NCBI GenBank assembly: GCA_902779395.1
Contig: CACZBK010000042.1
Coordinates: forward strand, 1-37,948
Direction: 5' to 3'
Source: an uncultured Lachnospiraceae bacterium
GTDB taxonomy: Bacteria > Bacillota > Clostridia > Lachnospirales > Lachnospiraceae
DNA: 37,948 nt
A model generated the notes under the pieces. The model was not told where the DNA came from, made no database searches, and saw nothing but the letters and a program-made list of their open reading frames with translations. A program made the position numbers and the translations under genes. Positions 8,911 to 17,017 of the stretch are shown piece by piece (the first letter of the stretch is position 1; each line of letters starts with the position of its first letter).

Positions 8911-10113
8911 TCAGTCTCCCTTTTTGATCAGGCTCTTATATACGGTATAGGCACATGAAAGCGCAAAATGCAGATTGTATCCCCCGCACTCCCCCGAAAC
9001 ATCCAGGAGTTCTCCGATAAGGTATACATCTTCTGCTTTCTTTGACATGAGATCTTTATTTACTTCATTGAGCGGAACTCCGCCGCACATCAGCTGCGCA
9101 TCACGGTAGCCGCCCCTGTCTTTTATCTTAAAGCAATAAGCGGTTGCCAGCTTATACAGTCCGGACATATCGCAGTTTCTGACTTTCATATCAGGCTTAA
9201 GGCCGGCTTCCTTTATAAGATAAAGTGCAAGTTTTTTATTCAGCCAGCCGGCAAAGAACTCTTCGAGGTTTCTTTCGCCAAAAAAGCGGATCCTCTCCTC
9301 AAACTGCCTGCGCGGGTCTTTTAAAAAGCAGAGAAAATCAGCATATATCAAAGCTTTTGAAGGCTCTTTGACATATCTGCTCAGCTGAAAAACAGGTATA
9401 CCCGAAAGATTTTCTTTAGTAAACTGCACTTCACCGCTCTCCCGGTATTCTTTATCTATTACCACCAGTTTAAGCGATGCATCACATCTGACCCCTGCCA
9501 GTGCCCTGATATCTTCTTCGCACTTGAAAAATGTAAGTGCGGGATAGGTGGCATTAATGGAATGGCCTGCCTTTTTTACCAGTCCCAGACCGTTTTCCTT
9601 ATCCTCGGAATACACACCCGCCTTACCGCCGCAGGAAAGGATGATATGATCGTATCCGGGTTTTCTGCTGATACTGCCGTCCGAAAAAACAATACGTTTA
9701 TCGGCTCTTATCTCTTCCGCCTTTTTTTCCAGTATTATTTTAACACCAAGTTCCTCCAATGTAAATCGAAATACATCAAGAACTGATGATGCCTGCCGGC
9801 TGACGGGATATATGCCGCCCTTCATCACACAGGTCGATAAGCCAAGGCTGTGATAAAATCCGTCTCTCTCACTTACGCTCATGTTATCAAGTATCTTCTG
9901 AAGCATATTTTCATCGCTGCACAGATAATGCTTTGTGCTTATATCTTCGTTAGACAGATTGCACCTTCCGTTTCCTGTCAGCAGAAGTTTTTTCCCCACA
10001 CGCTCCTGGCGTTCATAAAGATCTACGCAAAAGCCTGCACGCGCCAAAAGCACGGCCACACTCATCCCGCCAAATCCCGCTCCGATGACCGCTGCATTTC
10101 CTTTTATACTCAT
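8911..10113 (-). CDS. HI0933/YhiN-family flavoprotein, putative NAD(P)/FAD oxidoreductase
   Basis: A 400-residue member of the HI0933-like (COG2081, YhiN/BaiN-type) flavoproteins. The N-terminal dinucleotide site AAVIGAGFGGMSVAVLLARAG is at residues 7-27. The diagnostic GKKLLLTGNGRCNLSN follows at 41-56. The C-terminal signature GELLDVSGECGGYNLHFAL closes the FAD site. One characterised relative, BaiN, takes part in bile-acid conversion in a Clostridium, but the family is broad and no substrate can be inferred here. The ATG start overlaps the stop of the upstream flippase-like gene by four bases (ATGA), with GGAGG seven bases before it. It directly abuts the COG2509 gene. Confidence 0.88.
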   Translation of the reverse strand: MSIKGNAAVIGAGFGGMSVAVLLARAGFCVDLYERQERVGKKLLLTGNGRCNLSNEDISTKHYLCSDENMLQKILDNMSVSERDGFYHSLGLSTCVMKGGIYPVSRQASSVLDVFRFTLEELGVKIILEKKAEEIRADKRIVFSDGSISRKPGYDHIILSCGGKAGVYSEDKENGLGLVKKAGHSINATYPALTFFKCEEDIRALAGVRCDASLKLVVIDKEYRESGEVQFTKENLSGIPVFQLSRYVKEPSKALIYADFLCFLKDPRRQFEERIRFFGERNLEEFFAGWLNKKLALYLIKEAGLKPDMKVRNCDMSGLYKLATAYCFKIKDRGGYRDAQLMCGGVPLNEVNKDLMSKKAEDVYLIGELLDVSGECGGYNLHFALSCAYTVYKSLIKKGD

Positions 10114-11771
10114 TCCTCTTCCTCCAGAAAACGCAGCTTAAGTGCGAGCTTCGCAAAATATCTTCCAAGAGGGATACGCTTAAGTGAATATATGCTTATG
10201 AGCCCCGCCTTGCATATCGCAAAGAAAAAGCAGAAGAAATATAAAACAAAGCCGATGATCACTATCAGGATGTGCGGCATAAAAAGCGAAAACAAAAGCG
10301 AAAGGATCAATACCGGTACCCCCGAAGCAATGGCACAAAGAGCAGGCAGGACTATCACCCGCATGGGATCAAAGCTGTAATGAAGCTCTCTTGAAAGGCG
10401 GATATAATTAAGCAGTGCACATATCAGATAAAAGACTCCGGATGCAAGAAGAAGGGAATATATCCCCATCCCTGCCACATTAATGCCGGGAATGAATATC
10501 ATTATCAAAAGCGCCGGTATCAGAGCTATCAGACAGTGTAAACCGAGCATTCCGAATTTTTTTATCAGTATAAGCTGCATGGATGTATTGATGGCTATAC
10601 AGCATAAGATCATAGGTATTATCCCGAACCATATCAGCCGCACGGCAAGTGCAGATTCAAGCTTAAATAATCCTCCGGTCAGAAACGGAGCCTCTACGGC
10701 ATAGAATACTGCGAAGAAAAAACATATAAGCATAGATTCCCCTGAAAGGTTCATGCAGCGGATACGGTATTCTCCGCGGTCTTCCCCTTTCATACCGTAT
10801 CCCAGCTTTCTTATCGAATTGTAAATGAGGAAAAAGATCATGACATAAGGCAGAAGGCATAAACTTCCAAGTACCCCCGAATACATCCCCCACACATATG
10901 ATTTCAGCCACGATATCGAATCCTTAAGAGTTTTTCCGTATACCAGGAGCGAAGCAAAATGGAAGCTCAAAAAGGACAGAAAAGCGAGTGAAAACGGAAA
11001 GGTCATTGAATAAAACATTCCTGTAGGGCTTTCGTGTTTTCTGTTGGTATCTCTGCCTCTTTTAAGGCTGCGTTCATAATGTCCGCCCATTACCGTAAGC
11101 GTATAAAGGATCAGCGTGGCAAAAGCTGCTATCATCAGTAACACCAGGACTCCGTTGGCATCATATATATATTCTACTACGTTGTTTCGTAACAGGGCCG
11201 ATACCGAAGAACCCGAAGCACTGTTGATCCCGGCGAATATAAGCACAAGCACAAAAGCTAAAAACTGTCTCAGAAGCATTATGTATCCGCTGTGTGTCCC
11301 GCCGTAATATCCGTCGGAATGGCCTCTGAATATAAGCGTAAACGCATCTGCCGCAAAAAGAGGCAGCATCGCCAGCAGGGTAGACAATCCTGCTTTCCCG
11401 AAAAGAAAGGTCTCCGAAAATCTCCTTGCACAGAAGATCCAAAGGATGATGACAAAGACCACATAAGCCAGGATATGAAGAAAAGCGGACAGGAATATCC
11501 TGCCGGCATTTTTCATATATCCTATCTTTTTTCTCTTATGTATCAGATCATGGACAGCTTCTGAGGCCCCGACAGGGATAAGCACCAGAAAAAATATCAA
11601 TATATCGACTGAACTGAATAAATAAGCTGCTCCCGAAGGAGAGATCCTCCTTACTATTATCAGCCTGGATAGAAAAGTCAACAGTATCGAGCAGAATATA
11701 CTCAGCCTGAGACGTTCTTCCGGGCCTATTTTTTTCAGCAATCTTCTACCTGCTTCCCTGGCGGCGCTCAT
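10110..11771 (-). CDS. Polytopic membrane protein, probable MOP-superfamily flippase (SpoVB/polysaccharide-flippase like)
   Basis: The protein has 553 residues with about 12-14 hydrophobic segments spread over its whole length. The layout resembles MurJ, SpoVB and Wzx-type lipid-linked glycan flippases: an early FLSRLIIVRRISPSGAAYLF segment, paired helices, and a C-terminal bundle ending in a basic tail (RIPLGRYFAKLALKLRF). I see no motif that fixes the substrate, and similarity to known flippases is by topology and length rather than clear signature, so another multi-spanning transporter is possible. The ATG at 11771 has AAGGAGG six bases upstream, a very strong site, and lies 26 bp inside ybeY. 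In this order (phoH, ybeY, then this gene) it stands where dgkA, cdd or era is common in Firmicutes. Confidence 0.5.
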   Translation of the reverse strand: MSAAREAGRRLLKKIGPEERLRLSIFCSILLTFLSRLIIVRRISPSGAAYLFSSVDILIFFLVLIPVGASEAVHDLIHKRKKIGYMKNAGRIFLSAFLHILAYVVFVIILWIFCARRFSETFLFGKAGLSTLLAMLPLFAADAFTLIFRGHSDGYYGGTHSGYIMLLRQFLAFVLVLIFAGINSASGSSVSALLRNNVVEYIYDANGVLVLLMIAAFATLILYTLTVMGGHYERSLKRGRDTNRKHESPTGMFYSMTFPFSLAFLSFLSFHFASLLVYGKTLKDSISWLKSYVWGMYSGVLGSLCLLPYVMIFFLIYNSIRKLGYGMKGEDRGEYRIRCMNLSGESMLICFFFAVFYAVEAPFLTGGLFKLESALAVRLIWFGIIPMILCCIAINTSMQLILIKKFGMLGLHCLIALIPALLIMIFIPGINVAGMGIYSLLLASGVFYLICALLNYIRLSRELHYSFDPMRVIVLPALCAIASGVPVLILSLLFSLFMPHILIVIIGFVLYFFCFFFAICKAGLISIYSLKRIPLGRYFAKLALKLRFLEEEE

Positions 11772-12264
11772 ATCCTGCCTCCTTAAGAATATCTTCCTGC
11801 ATCTCTTCCATCTTCAGGCGGTCTTCTTCCTCCTCATGATCATACCCGGCAAGATGCAGAAGCGAATGAGCGGTAAGAAATGCAAATTCCCTTTCGTTGC
11901 TGTGACCGTATTCTTCAGCCTGTTTATATACTCTGGCAGCACATATCATTATCTCGCCAAAGATAAGCTCTTCCGTCTCGGGGTCGAAAAGATCCGCATC
12001 ATTTTTACTGATCTTATCGAACTCCGCGATATGAAGAGGATCAAAAGGCAGATTAGGAAAAGACAGAACATCCGTCACTGCATCTTTCCCCCTGCATTCC
12101 CTGTTTGCGTTTTTGATCGTATCATCATCAACGACATATAAAGAAAGCTGTACATCATACGGACAGGGAAAACGTTTAAAGAACACGTCGCAAACATCCT
12201 GAGCTATCTTTGAATAGCCGGGAAGAAAGTCCGTATCGCATTCCGTAAATAAACTGAGATTCAT
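11746..12264 (-). CDS. ybeY: Endoribonuclease YbeY
   Basis: YbeY is a zinc-dependent endoribonuclease required for 16S rRNA 3'-end maturation and ribosome quality control. The metal-binding signature HSLLHLAGYDH is at residues 133-143, giving His133, His137 and His143. Upstream lie the conserved TDVLSFP (64-70) and FGEIMICAARV (102-112). The length of 172 residues is normal. The ATG at 12264 is seven bases after GAGGG. It follows phoH by 33 bp, the common phoH-ybeY pairing in Firmicutes, and overlaps the start of the flippase-like gene at its end. Confidence 0.95.
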   Translation of the reverse strand: MNLSLFTECDTDFLPGYSKIAQDVCDVFFKRFPCPYDVQLSLYVVDDDTIKNANRECRGKDAVTDVLSFPNLPFDPLHIAEFDKISKNDADLFDPETEELIFGEIMICAARVYKQAEEYGHSNEREFAFLTAHSLLHLAGYDHEEEEDRLKMEEMQEDILKEAGYERRQGSR

Positions 12265-12297
12265 AATAAAACCCTCTTTAATACCGATCCAATCAGG

Positions 12298-13272
12298 TCA
12301 TTTCTTTTTGCGGTTCTCATAATTCTCATATGCCTGAACTATCTTCATAACAAGCGGATGTCTTACAACATCCTTGCTGCTTAAGCTGCAAAAAGAAATT
12401 CCGTCTACTTTTTTCAATACCCTTACTGCTTCCTCAAGCCCTGAAAGACTGTGAGGCGAAAGATCTTTCTGGGTAAGATCCCCCGTGATAACAGCTTTAG
12501 AGCCAAAGCCTATACGTGTTAAGAACATCTTCATCTGGGCAGGAGTGGTATTCTGCGCTTCATCCAGTATGATAAAAGAATTATCAAGCGTACGTCCTCT
12601 CATATATGCCAGAGGCGCCACTTCGATAAGCCCTTTTTCCATGTTCTTCTGAAAACTCTCTCCGCCCATTATCTGATAAAGCGCATCATATAAAGGTCTT
12701 AAATACGGATCGACCTTGCTCTGCAGATCTCCGGGCAGAAACCCAAGCTTCTCTCCTGCTTCTATGGCGGGGCGGGTAAGGATTATCCTTCCCACCTCCT
12801 CATTTTTAAATGCCGTTATGGCCATAGCCATTGCAAGATAGGTTTTTCCGGTACCTGCCGGCCCCGTGCCGAATACTATCATATTATCCCTGATCGCATC
12901 CACATATTCCTTCTGACCGGTTGTTTTTGGCTTGACGGGCTTACCGTTAACGGTACGGCATATGGTATCAGCATCCAGCTTAAGAAGCTCTCCCTCCATA
13001 TCCTGCCTTGCCAGTTTCAGGCCATATTCGACTTTATGCGCTTCAAGTGAGCTTTCATTTTTTGCTATCTGTTCAAGATCTCTTAAAAGCCTTATCGCGC
13101 GGTTTACATTCTTTTCGCTTCCGATGATCTGCACCGCACCGTCGCGGTCCGTAACATCCACAGCCAGCTCTTCTTCAAGCTGTTTGATATACTTATCATT
13201 TGTTCCGAAGAGCACTCTTGTACTCTCGGGGCTGAGTTCTATACTTTTTTTGATCCTTAATGCTTCTTCCAA
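12298..13272 (-). CDS. phoH: PhoH-family ATPase
   Basis: A PhoH-like cytoplasmic ATPase or putative RNA helicase, a conserved partner of YbeY in RNA metabolism. There is an N-terminal KH-like region (VQIIGSEKNVNRAIRLLRDL). The PhoH core has Walker A FGTGPAGTGKTYLAMA (residues about 134-149) and a Walker B segment SFIILDEAQNTTPAQMKMFL, then GFGSKAVITGDLTQ. Start choice: the frame stays open upstream to a GTG at 13326 that overlaps the phosphorylase gene and has no ribosome site. The TTG at 13272 lies one base after that gene's TAA, with GAGGTG nine to ten bases before it, giving a protein of 324 residues. The stop is 33 bp before ybeY. Confidence 0.93.
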   Translation of the reverse strand: MEEALRIKKSIELSPESTRVLFGTNDKYIKQLEEELAVDVTDRDGAVQIIGSEKNVNRAIRLLRDLEQIAKNESSLEAHKVEYGLKLARQDMEGELLKLDADTICRTVNGKPVKPKTTGQKEYVDAIRDNMIVFGTGPAGTGKTYLAMAMAITAFKNEEVGRIILTRPAIEAGEKLGFLPGDLQSKVDPYLRPLYDALYQIMGGESFQKNMEKGLIEVAPLAYMRGRTLDNSFIILDEAQNTTPAQMKMFLTRIGFGSKAVITGDLTQKDLSPHSLSGLEEAVRVLKKVDGISFCSLSSKDVVRHPLVMKIVQAYENYENRKKK

Positions 13273-13273
13273 C

Positions 13274-14581
13274 TTATCGATCCACCTCACCGCATATAAG
13301 TTTCTTAGGGCTGATCCTCTCAGCACCTGTTATATAAGCTGCCATAAGTCTTTCATATGCAGCCTGTGCTTTGACTGCATCATTATGATAGATGACAGCC
13401 ATCGTCTCTCCTTTTTTTACAGGGTCCCCGACCTTCTTTTTCAGCAGGATCCCTACAGAAGGATCTATGATATCCGTTTTCTTTTCACGGCCGCCTCCAA
13501 GCATCAGAGAACACATACCCACTTCATCGCAGATTATACGCTGTACATACCCGTCTGACGGAGCTTTCAGTTCAAGGATCTGCTCTGCGACTTTAAGCTT
13601 CTGTGTATCGTCAGCCACTGATGCATCTCCTCCCTGCGCACTGATGAAACGTTTAAGCTGTTCTATTGCTCTTCCGTCGGCTATCGCTGCCTTAAGCTTA
13701 TCCTCGGCATCCTTAAGGTCAGCTGCCTTGCCGGCTAAAAGGACCATACGGCTCCCCAGCGCTAATACAAGAGCGGTAAAATCTTCCGGTCCCTTTCCTT
13801 TCAGCGTATCTATGGCTTCTCTTACTTCTATGGCATTTCCCACCGCTCTTCCCAGAGGTTCGTCCATATTCGTTATCACTGCCATGCACTTTTTGCCTGC
13901 ATGAGCGCCTATCTTAACCATCGCCCCGGCAAGCGCTTTTGCATCATCGCTTTCCTTCATAAATGCACCGCTTCCGCATTTGACATCAAGAACTATCGCA
14001 TCCGCGCCTGCAGCAAGTTTTTTGCTCATTATGGACGAAGCTATCAGAGAGAGCTGGTCAACTGTAGCGGTAACATCTCTCAACGCATACAGCTTCTTAT
14101 CAGCCGGAGCCAGATCTGCGGTCTGTCCCATTATGGCCATCCCGATATCATTTACCTGTGAAATGAAACTTTCCTCGTCCATCTCCGTTTTAAAGCCCGG
14201 TATGCTCTCAAGTTTATCGATGGTACCTCCGGTATGGCCGAGACCTCTTCCGCTCATTTTTGCCAGTTTTACGCCAAGACAAGATACCAGCGGCAGCAGG
14301 GCGATACTTGTTTTATCACCAACGCCTCCGGTTGAATGCTTATCCAGCTTTATTCCCTCAATGGCGCTCAGATCAAGCTTATCTCCGCTGTCACGCATTG
14401 ACAGAGTAAGATCGCCTGTTTCGCGTTCATTCATACCTACAAAACATATTGCCATAGTCATGGCGCTCATCTGATAATCCGGTATCTCTCCGCGGGTATA
14501 CCCCTGTATCATCCAGTCGATCTCTTCAGTGGTAAGTTCCCCGCCAAGCTTCTTTTTCCGTATCAGATCATACATTCTCAT
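13274..14581 (-). CDS. pdp: Pyrimidine-nucleoside phosphorylase
   Basis: Predicted to cleave uridine and (deoxy)thymidine with phosphate to the free base and (deoxy)ribose-1-phosphate in nucleoside salvage. The family motif KLDKHSTGGVGDKTS is at residues 78-92, followed by KMSGRGLGHTGGTIDKLESI. The C-terminal barrel-sandwich domain is visible in LKAPSDGYVQRI and GVGDPVKKGETMAVIYHND-like sequence. The 435-residue length fits Pdp or DeoA; the MRMYDLI opening is typical of Gram-positive Pdp. The start is ATG at 14581, eight bases after GGGAGG; the GTG further upstream overlaps that ribosome site. It is the first minus-strand gene left of a divergent intergenic region and so probably heads the pdp-phoH-ybeY-flippase-flavoprotein-proBA chain. 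Confidence 0.95.
   Translation of the reverse strand: MRMYDLIRKKKLGGELTTEEIDWMIQGYTRGEIPDYQMSAMTMAICFVGMNERETGDLTLSMRDSGDKLDLSAIEGIKLDKHSTGGVGDKTSIALLPLVSCLGVKLAKMSGRGLGHTGGTIDKLESIPGFKTEMDEESFISQVNDIGMAIMGQTADLAPADKKLYALRDVTATVDQLSLIASSIMSKKLAAGADAIVLDVKCGSGAFMKESDDAKALAGAMVKIGAHAGKKCMAVITNMDEPLGRAVGNAIEVREAIDTLKGKGPEDFTALVLALGSRMVLLAGKAADLKDAEDKLKAAIADGRAIEQLKRFISAQGGDASVADDTQKLKVAEQILELKAPSDGYVQRIICDEVGMCSLMLGGGREKKTDIIDPSVGILLKKKVGDPVKKGETMAVIYHNDAVKAQAAYERLMAAYITGAERISPKKLICGEVDR
13282..13288 (-). promoter_or_regulatory. Ribosome binding site supporting the TTG start of phoH
   Basis: GAGGTGG lies in the last codons of the phosphorylase gene, nine bases before TTG at 13272. No such site precedes the upstream GTG at 13326. 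Confidence 0.5.
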
Positions 14582-14589
14582 AAAAAACA

Positions 14590-14595
14590 CCTCCC
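14590..14595 (-). promoter_or_regulatory. Ribosome binding site of pdp
   Basis: GGGAGG, eight bases before the ATG at 14581. It excludes the in-frame GTG at 14590, which overlaps the site. Confidence 0.6.
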
Positions 14596-14624
14596 TTGCT
14601 TCGTAAGATAAAATCTGCTATCAT
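14596..14624 (+). promoter_or_regulatory. Predicted sigma-A promoter for the RsmF-family gene
   Basis: TTGCTT (14596-14601), a 17-base spacer, then TATCAT (14619-14624). Counting seven bases past the -10 box puts transcription start on the A of the ATG at 14631. A minus-strand TATGAT at 14620-14625 overlaps the same -10 box and could serve pdp, but its -35 is poor. Confidence 0.45.
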
Positions 14625-14630
14625 ATCCGC

Positions 14631-16001
14631 ATGAATCTTCCTGAAGCTTTTATTGAAAGAATGAATTCCATGCCGGATCTTGATGCCGGTGCTTTTTTTG
14701 CATCTTTTAACGATGCACCGGTAAAAGCTTTTCATTTAAATACCGCACGCTTAAGCCGCGAAGCTCTTGAAGAATGGCTTATGCGGCAGAATGAGCTTAA
14801 AGCCTCTCCTCTGCCCTGCGGGACCGGTTATATCTATTCTTTTGATTCGGACCGTTCTGTCGGAAGCCTGCCTCTGCATCACGCAGGCGCCATATATTCC
14901 CAGGATCCCTCAGCGATGCTTACCTTAAGCGGCCTTGATATACGTTCCGATATGCGCATACTTGATATGTGCGCCGCCCCCGGCGGAAAAACCTCGCAGC
15001 TGGCGATGGCTGTAGACGGCGGCAGCGGATTCGTACTGGCTAATGAACCTGTCTTGTCAAGAAACCGTATACTTGTATCGAATATCGAACGCATGGGATA
15101 TCGTAATGTGATCACTTCTAATCTTTATCCCGAAGATATCGCTGCAGCCTATCCGTCATATTTTGATATCGTCCTGGTCGATGCCCCCTGCTCCGGAGAG
15201 GGGATGTTTCGCAAATATCCCGAAAGCATTGAACAATGGAGCATCGATAATGTGGCTATGTGTTCTAAACGGCAGCGTGATATCCTGAAATGCGCCGTAT
15301 CGGTATTGCGCCCCGGCGGAAGGCTGATATATTCCACCTGCACCTATGCTCCTTCGGAAGATGAGGATCAGCTTTCTTTTATGACCGGTGAACTGGGGCT
15401 TATCCCCTGCCCGGCGCCAAAAGCAGTATCCGATAATGCATATAATACTTCAGAAGGCGCTTACCGCTCCTATCCGCATCTGTATCCCGGAGAGGGCCAG
15501 TTTATGGCTTATCTCATAAAACCCGGAGATGAAACTGCGGATAATGCTCCCTCAAGGCTCCCTTCAGTACTTGAGCAGCCCAAAAACGGGGAGCTTAAAA
15601 AGCTTAAGGAAGATACCGGAGATCTGTTTGAAGGCTATACACTCTGTAAATACCGTGACAGATTTATCATAGCTCCGGCCCTGCCTTCATATCTTCCCTC
15701 TAAAGGCATAACCAGCTTAGGTGTCATTGCCGCATATCATGATGAGAAAAAAAACAGATTCATCCCTCATCATCAGTTTTTTTCGGCCTACGGAAACAGG
15801 TGCAGCCGGCAGCTGGATCTTGATCCCGAAGATCCCCTTATAAAACATTATCTCTGCGGTATGGAAATATCCTGTGATAAAGAGTTTTCAAAGGGCTATG
15901 GAGCTGTATCATGTCTTGGCGTACCGGTAGGCGGCATGCGCTGCGCCGGCGGCCGTCTTAAGAATCTTTATCCCAAAGGCTTACGGGAAACTCACTTATG
16001 A
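14631..16001 (+). CDS. RsmF-family rRNA (cytosine-C5-)-methyltransferase
   Basis: A SAM-dependent RNA m5C methyltransferase, probably acting on 16S rRNA. The SAM site MRILDMCAAPGGKTSQLA is at residues 108-125. Motif IV VDAPCSGEGMFRK carries Cys187, and motif VI IYSTCTYAPSEDE carries Cys237; these are the two cysteines of the m5C mechanism. Residues from about 290 to the end form the RsmF/YebU-type C-terminal RNA-binding region. At 456 residues the length fits Firmicute RsmF-like proteins, and the MNLPEAFIERM opening is canonical for that group. It is the only plus-strand gene here. No Shine-Dalgarno sequence precedes the ATG, and the predicted promoter would start RNA at the ATG itself. Its last ten bases overlap the end of rlmH on the other strand. 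Confidence 0.92.
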   Translation: MNLPEAFIERMNSMPDLDAGAFFASFNDAPVKAFHLNTARLSREALEEWLMRQNELKASPLPCGTGYIYSFDSDRSVGSLPLHHAGAIYSQDPSAMLTLSGLDIRSDMRILDMCAAPGGKTSQLAMAVDGGSGFVLANEPVLSRNRILVSNIERMGYRNVITSNLYPEDIAAAYPSYFDIVLVDAPCSGEGMFRKYPESIEQWSIDNVAMCSKRQRDILKCAVSVLRPGGRLIYSTCTYAPSEDEDQLSFMTGELGLIPCPAPKAVSDNAYNTSEGAYRSYPHLYPGEGQFMAYLIKPGDETADNAPSRLPSVLEQPKNGELKKLKEDTGDLFEGYTLCKYRDRFIIAPALPSYLPSKGITSLGVIAAYHDEKKNRFIPHHQFFSAYGNRCSRQLDLDPEDPLIKHYLCGMEISCDKEFSKGYGAVSCLGVPVGGMRCAGGRLKNLYPKGLRETHL

Positions 16002-16471
16002 TAAGGCTCTTTCCTGAGTATCTTATGAGCTCTGTATATCTGCTCAAGAAGTACTACTCTCATAAGCTGATGCGGTAATGTCATTTTTGAAAATGACAGC
16101 AGAAACGCACCGTCTTTTATGCTTTTATGAAGTCCTAACGATCCACCTATGATAAACTGTATATGAGATATCCCGGCGTTCATCTTATCATTGAGCATAG
16201 CCGCAAAATCTTCCGAGGAATACTGTCTGCCCTCTATTGCGAGTACGATCTTTAAAGCTTTATCATCAAGATGTTCCCTGATCCGGCAGGCTTCCGTCAG
16301 CATTATCTCAGCACAGCCGTTTTCGTTTAAGCCATCCGGTGTTTTTTCGTCCTTAAGCTCTATTATATTCAGCCTGGTATATGACCTTAATCTTTTTTCA
16401 TATTCACTTACGGCATCAGACCAGTATTTTTCCTTAAGCCTGCCAACGCATATCACATCGGTTTTTATCAT
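15992..16471 (-). CDS. rlmH: 23S rRNA (pseudouridine1915-N3)-methyltransferase RlmH
   Basis: RlmH is a SPOUT methyltransferase that methylates pseudouridine 1915 in helix 69 of 23S rRNA on assembled ribosomes. The 159-residue length is exactly typical. The C-terminal signature is clear: FIIGGSLGLHKSI, LLSFSKMTLPHQLMRVVLLE, then QIYRAHKILRKEPYHK, ending in the conserved YHK. The N-terminal VICVGRLKEKYWSDAVSEYE is also standard. The ATG overlaps the upstream gene's stop by four bases (ATGA) and has no clear ribosome site of its own, so coupling is likely. The 3' end overlaps the RsmF-family gene tail to tail, leaving no room for a terminator between them. Confidence 0.96.
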   Translation of the reverse strand: MIKTDVICVGRLKEKYWSDAVSEYEKRLRSYTRLNIIELKDEKTPDGLNENGCAEIMLTEACRIREHLDDKALKIVLAIEGRQYSSEDFAAMLNDKMNAGISHIQFIIGGSLGLHKSIKDGAFLLSFSKMTLPHQLMRVVLLEQIYRAHKILRKEPYHK

Positions 16472-16992
16472 GCGACATTATCATCCGTTTCATCAGTTTC
16501 ATTTTCAAAAAGCATAAGATATATGCGTTCACTCATTTCATCTATGTAGGCAGGCTCGAGATTCATGAATTTCAGATCAAGAAGATAGGATATCCTCTGC
16601 ATCCGGAGAATGCATTTTTCCTCATCTTCAAAATCAGATCCTTCACTTATAATGCCGTCATCAAGCTCACCGGCAGAAAGATTCTCCTTAGCCCACTTCA
16701 TTATCTCTTCGGTCCGCTTATCTTCGGCTTTGGCTCCCTTTAACAGTGTCTTTGAGTTTTTCATTGAGAATGCGCTTCCTATAAGCATTATGATCGACAT
16801 GGCACCAAGAATGCCGCACATGATGAACCTTCTGCTCATCGACATATTGCCTGGCATGAGATTAAATGCCCACAGAAGTGTTAATACCAGAACAACAAGT
16901 CCTACTATCATTAGGGCAAATGCTGACCCTCTGGCCTCTGAAGCCTTCTGTCTCTTGCTCTGATATCCAGTAAGATTAGGACCTAACCCCAT
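16468..16992 (-). CDS. Hypothetical two-helix membrane protein
   Basis: I do not recognise this 174-residue protein. It has a short basic and polar N-terminus (GYQSKRQKASEARG). Two hydrophobic helices follow at about residues 23-46 and 56-76 (ALMIVGLVVLVLTLLWAFNL, then CGILGAMSIIMLIGSAF), joined by a short loop. The cytoplasmic tail of about 95 residues is rich in acidic residues and predicted helical (ILRMQRISYLLDLKFMNLEP). It ends with an acidic DETDDNVA. The ATG at 16992 has AAGG eight bases upstream. It is four-base overlapped with rlmH and 25 bp downstream of the zinc-ribbon protein, so the three are probably one unit. No function can be inferred. Confidence 0.75.
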   Translation of the reverse strand: MGLGPNLTGYQSKRQKASEARGSAFALMIVGLVVLVLTLLWAFNLMPGNMSMSRRFIMCGILGAMSIIMLIGSAFSMKNSKTLLKGAKAEDKRTEEIMKWAKENLSAGELDDGIISEGSDFEDEEKCILRMQRISYLLDLKFMNLEPAYIDEMSERIYLMLFENETDETDDNVA

Positions 16993-17017
16993 AACCCCTG
17001 CCTTTCCGGCACAAAGC

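Noticed and set aside
13273-13326. Longer PhoH starting at GTG 13326
   Set aside because: It would overlap the phosphorylase gene by about 50 bases with no ribosome site; the TTG at 13272 is better placed.
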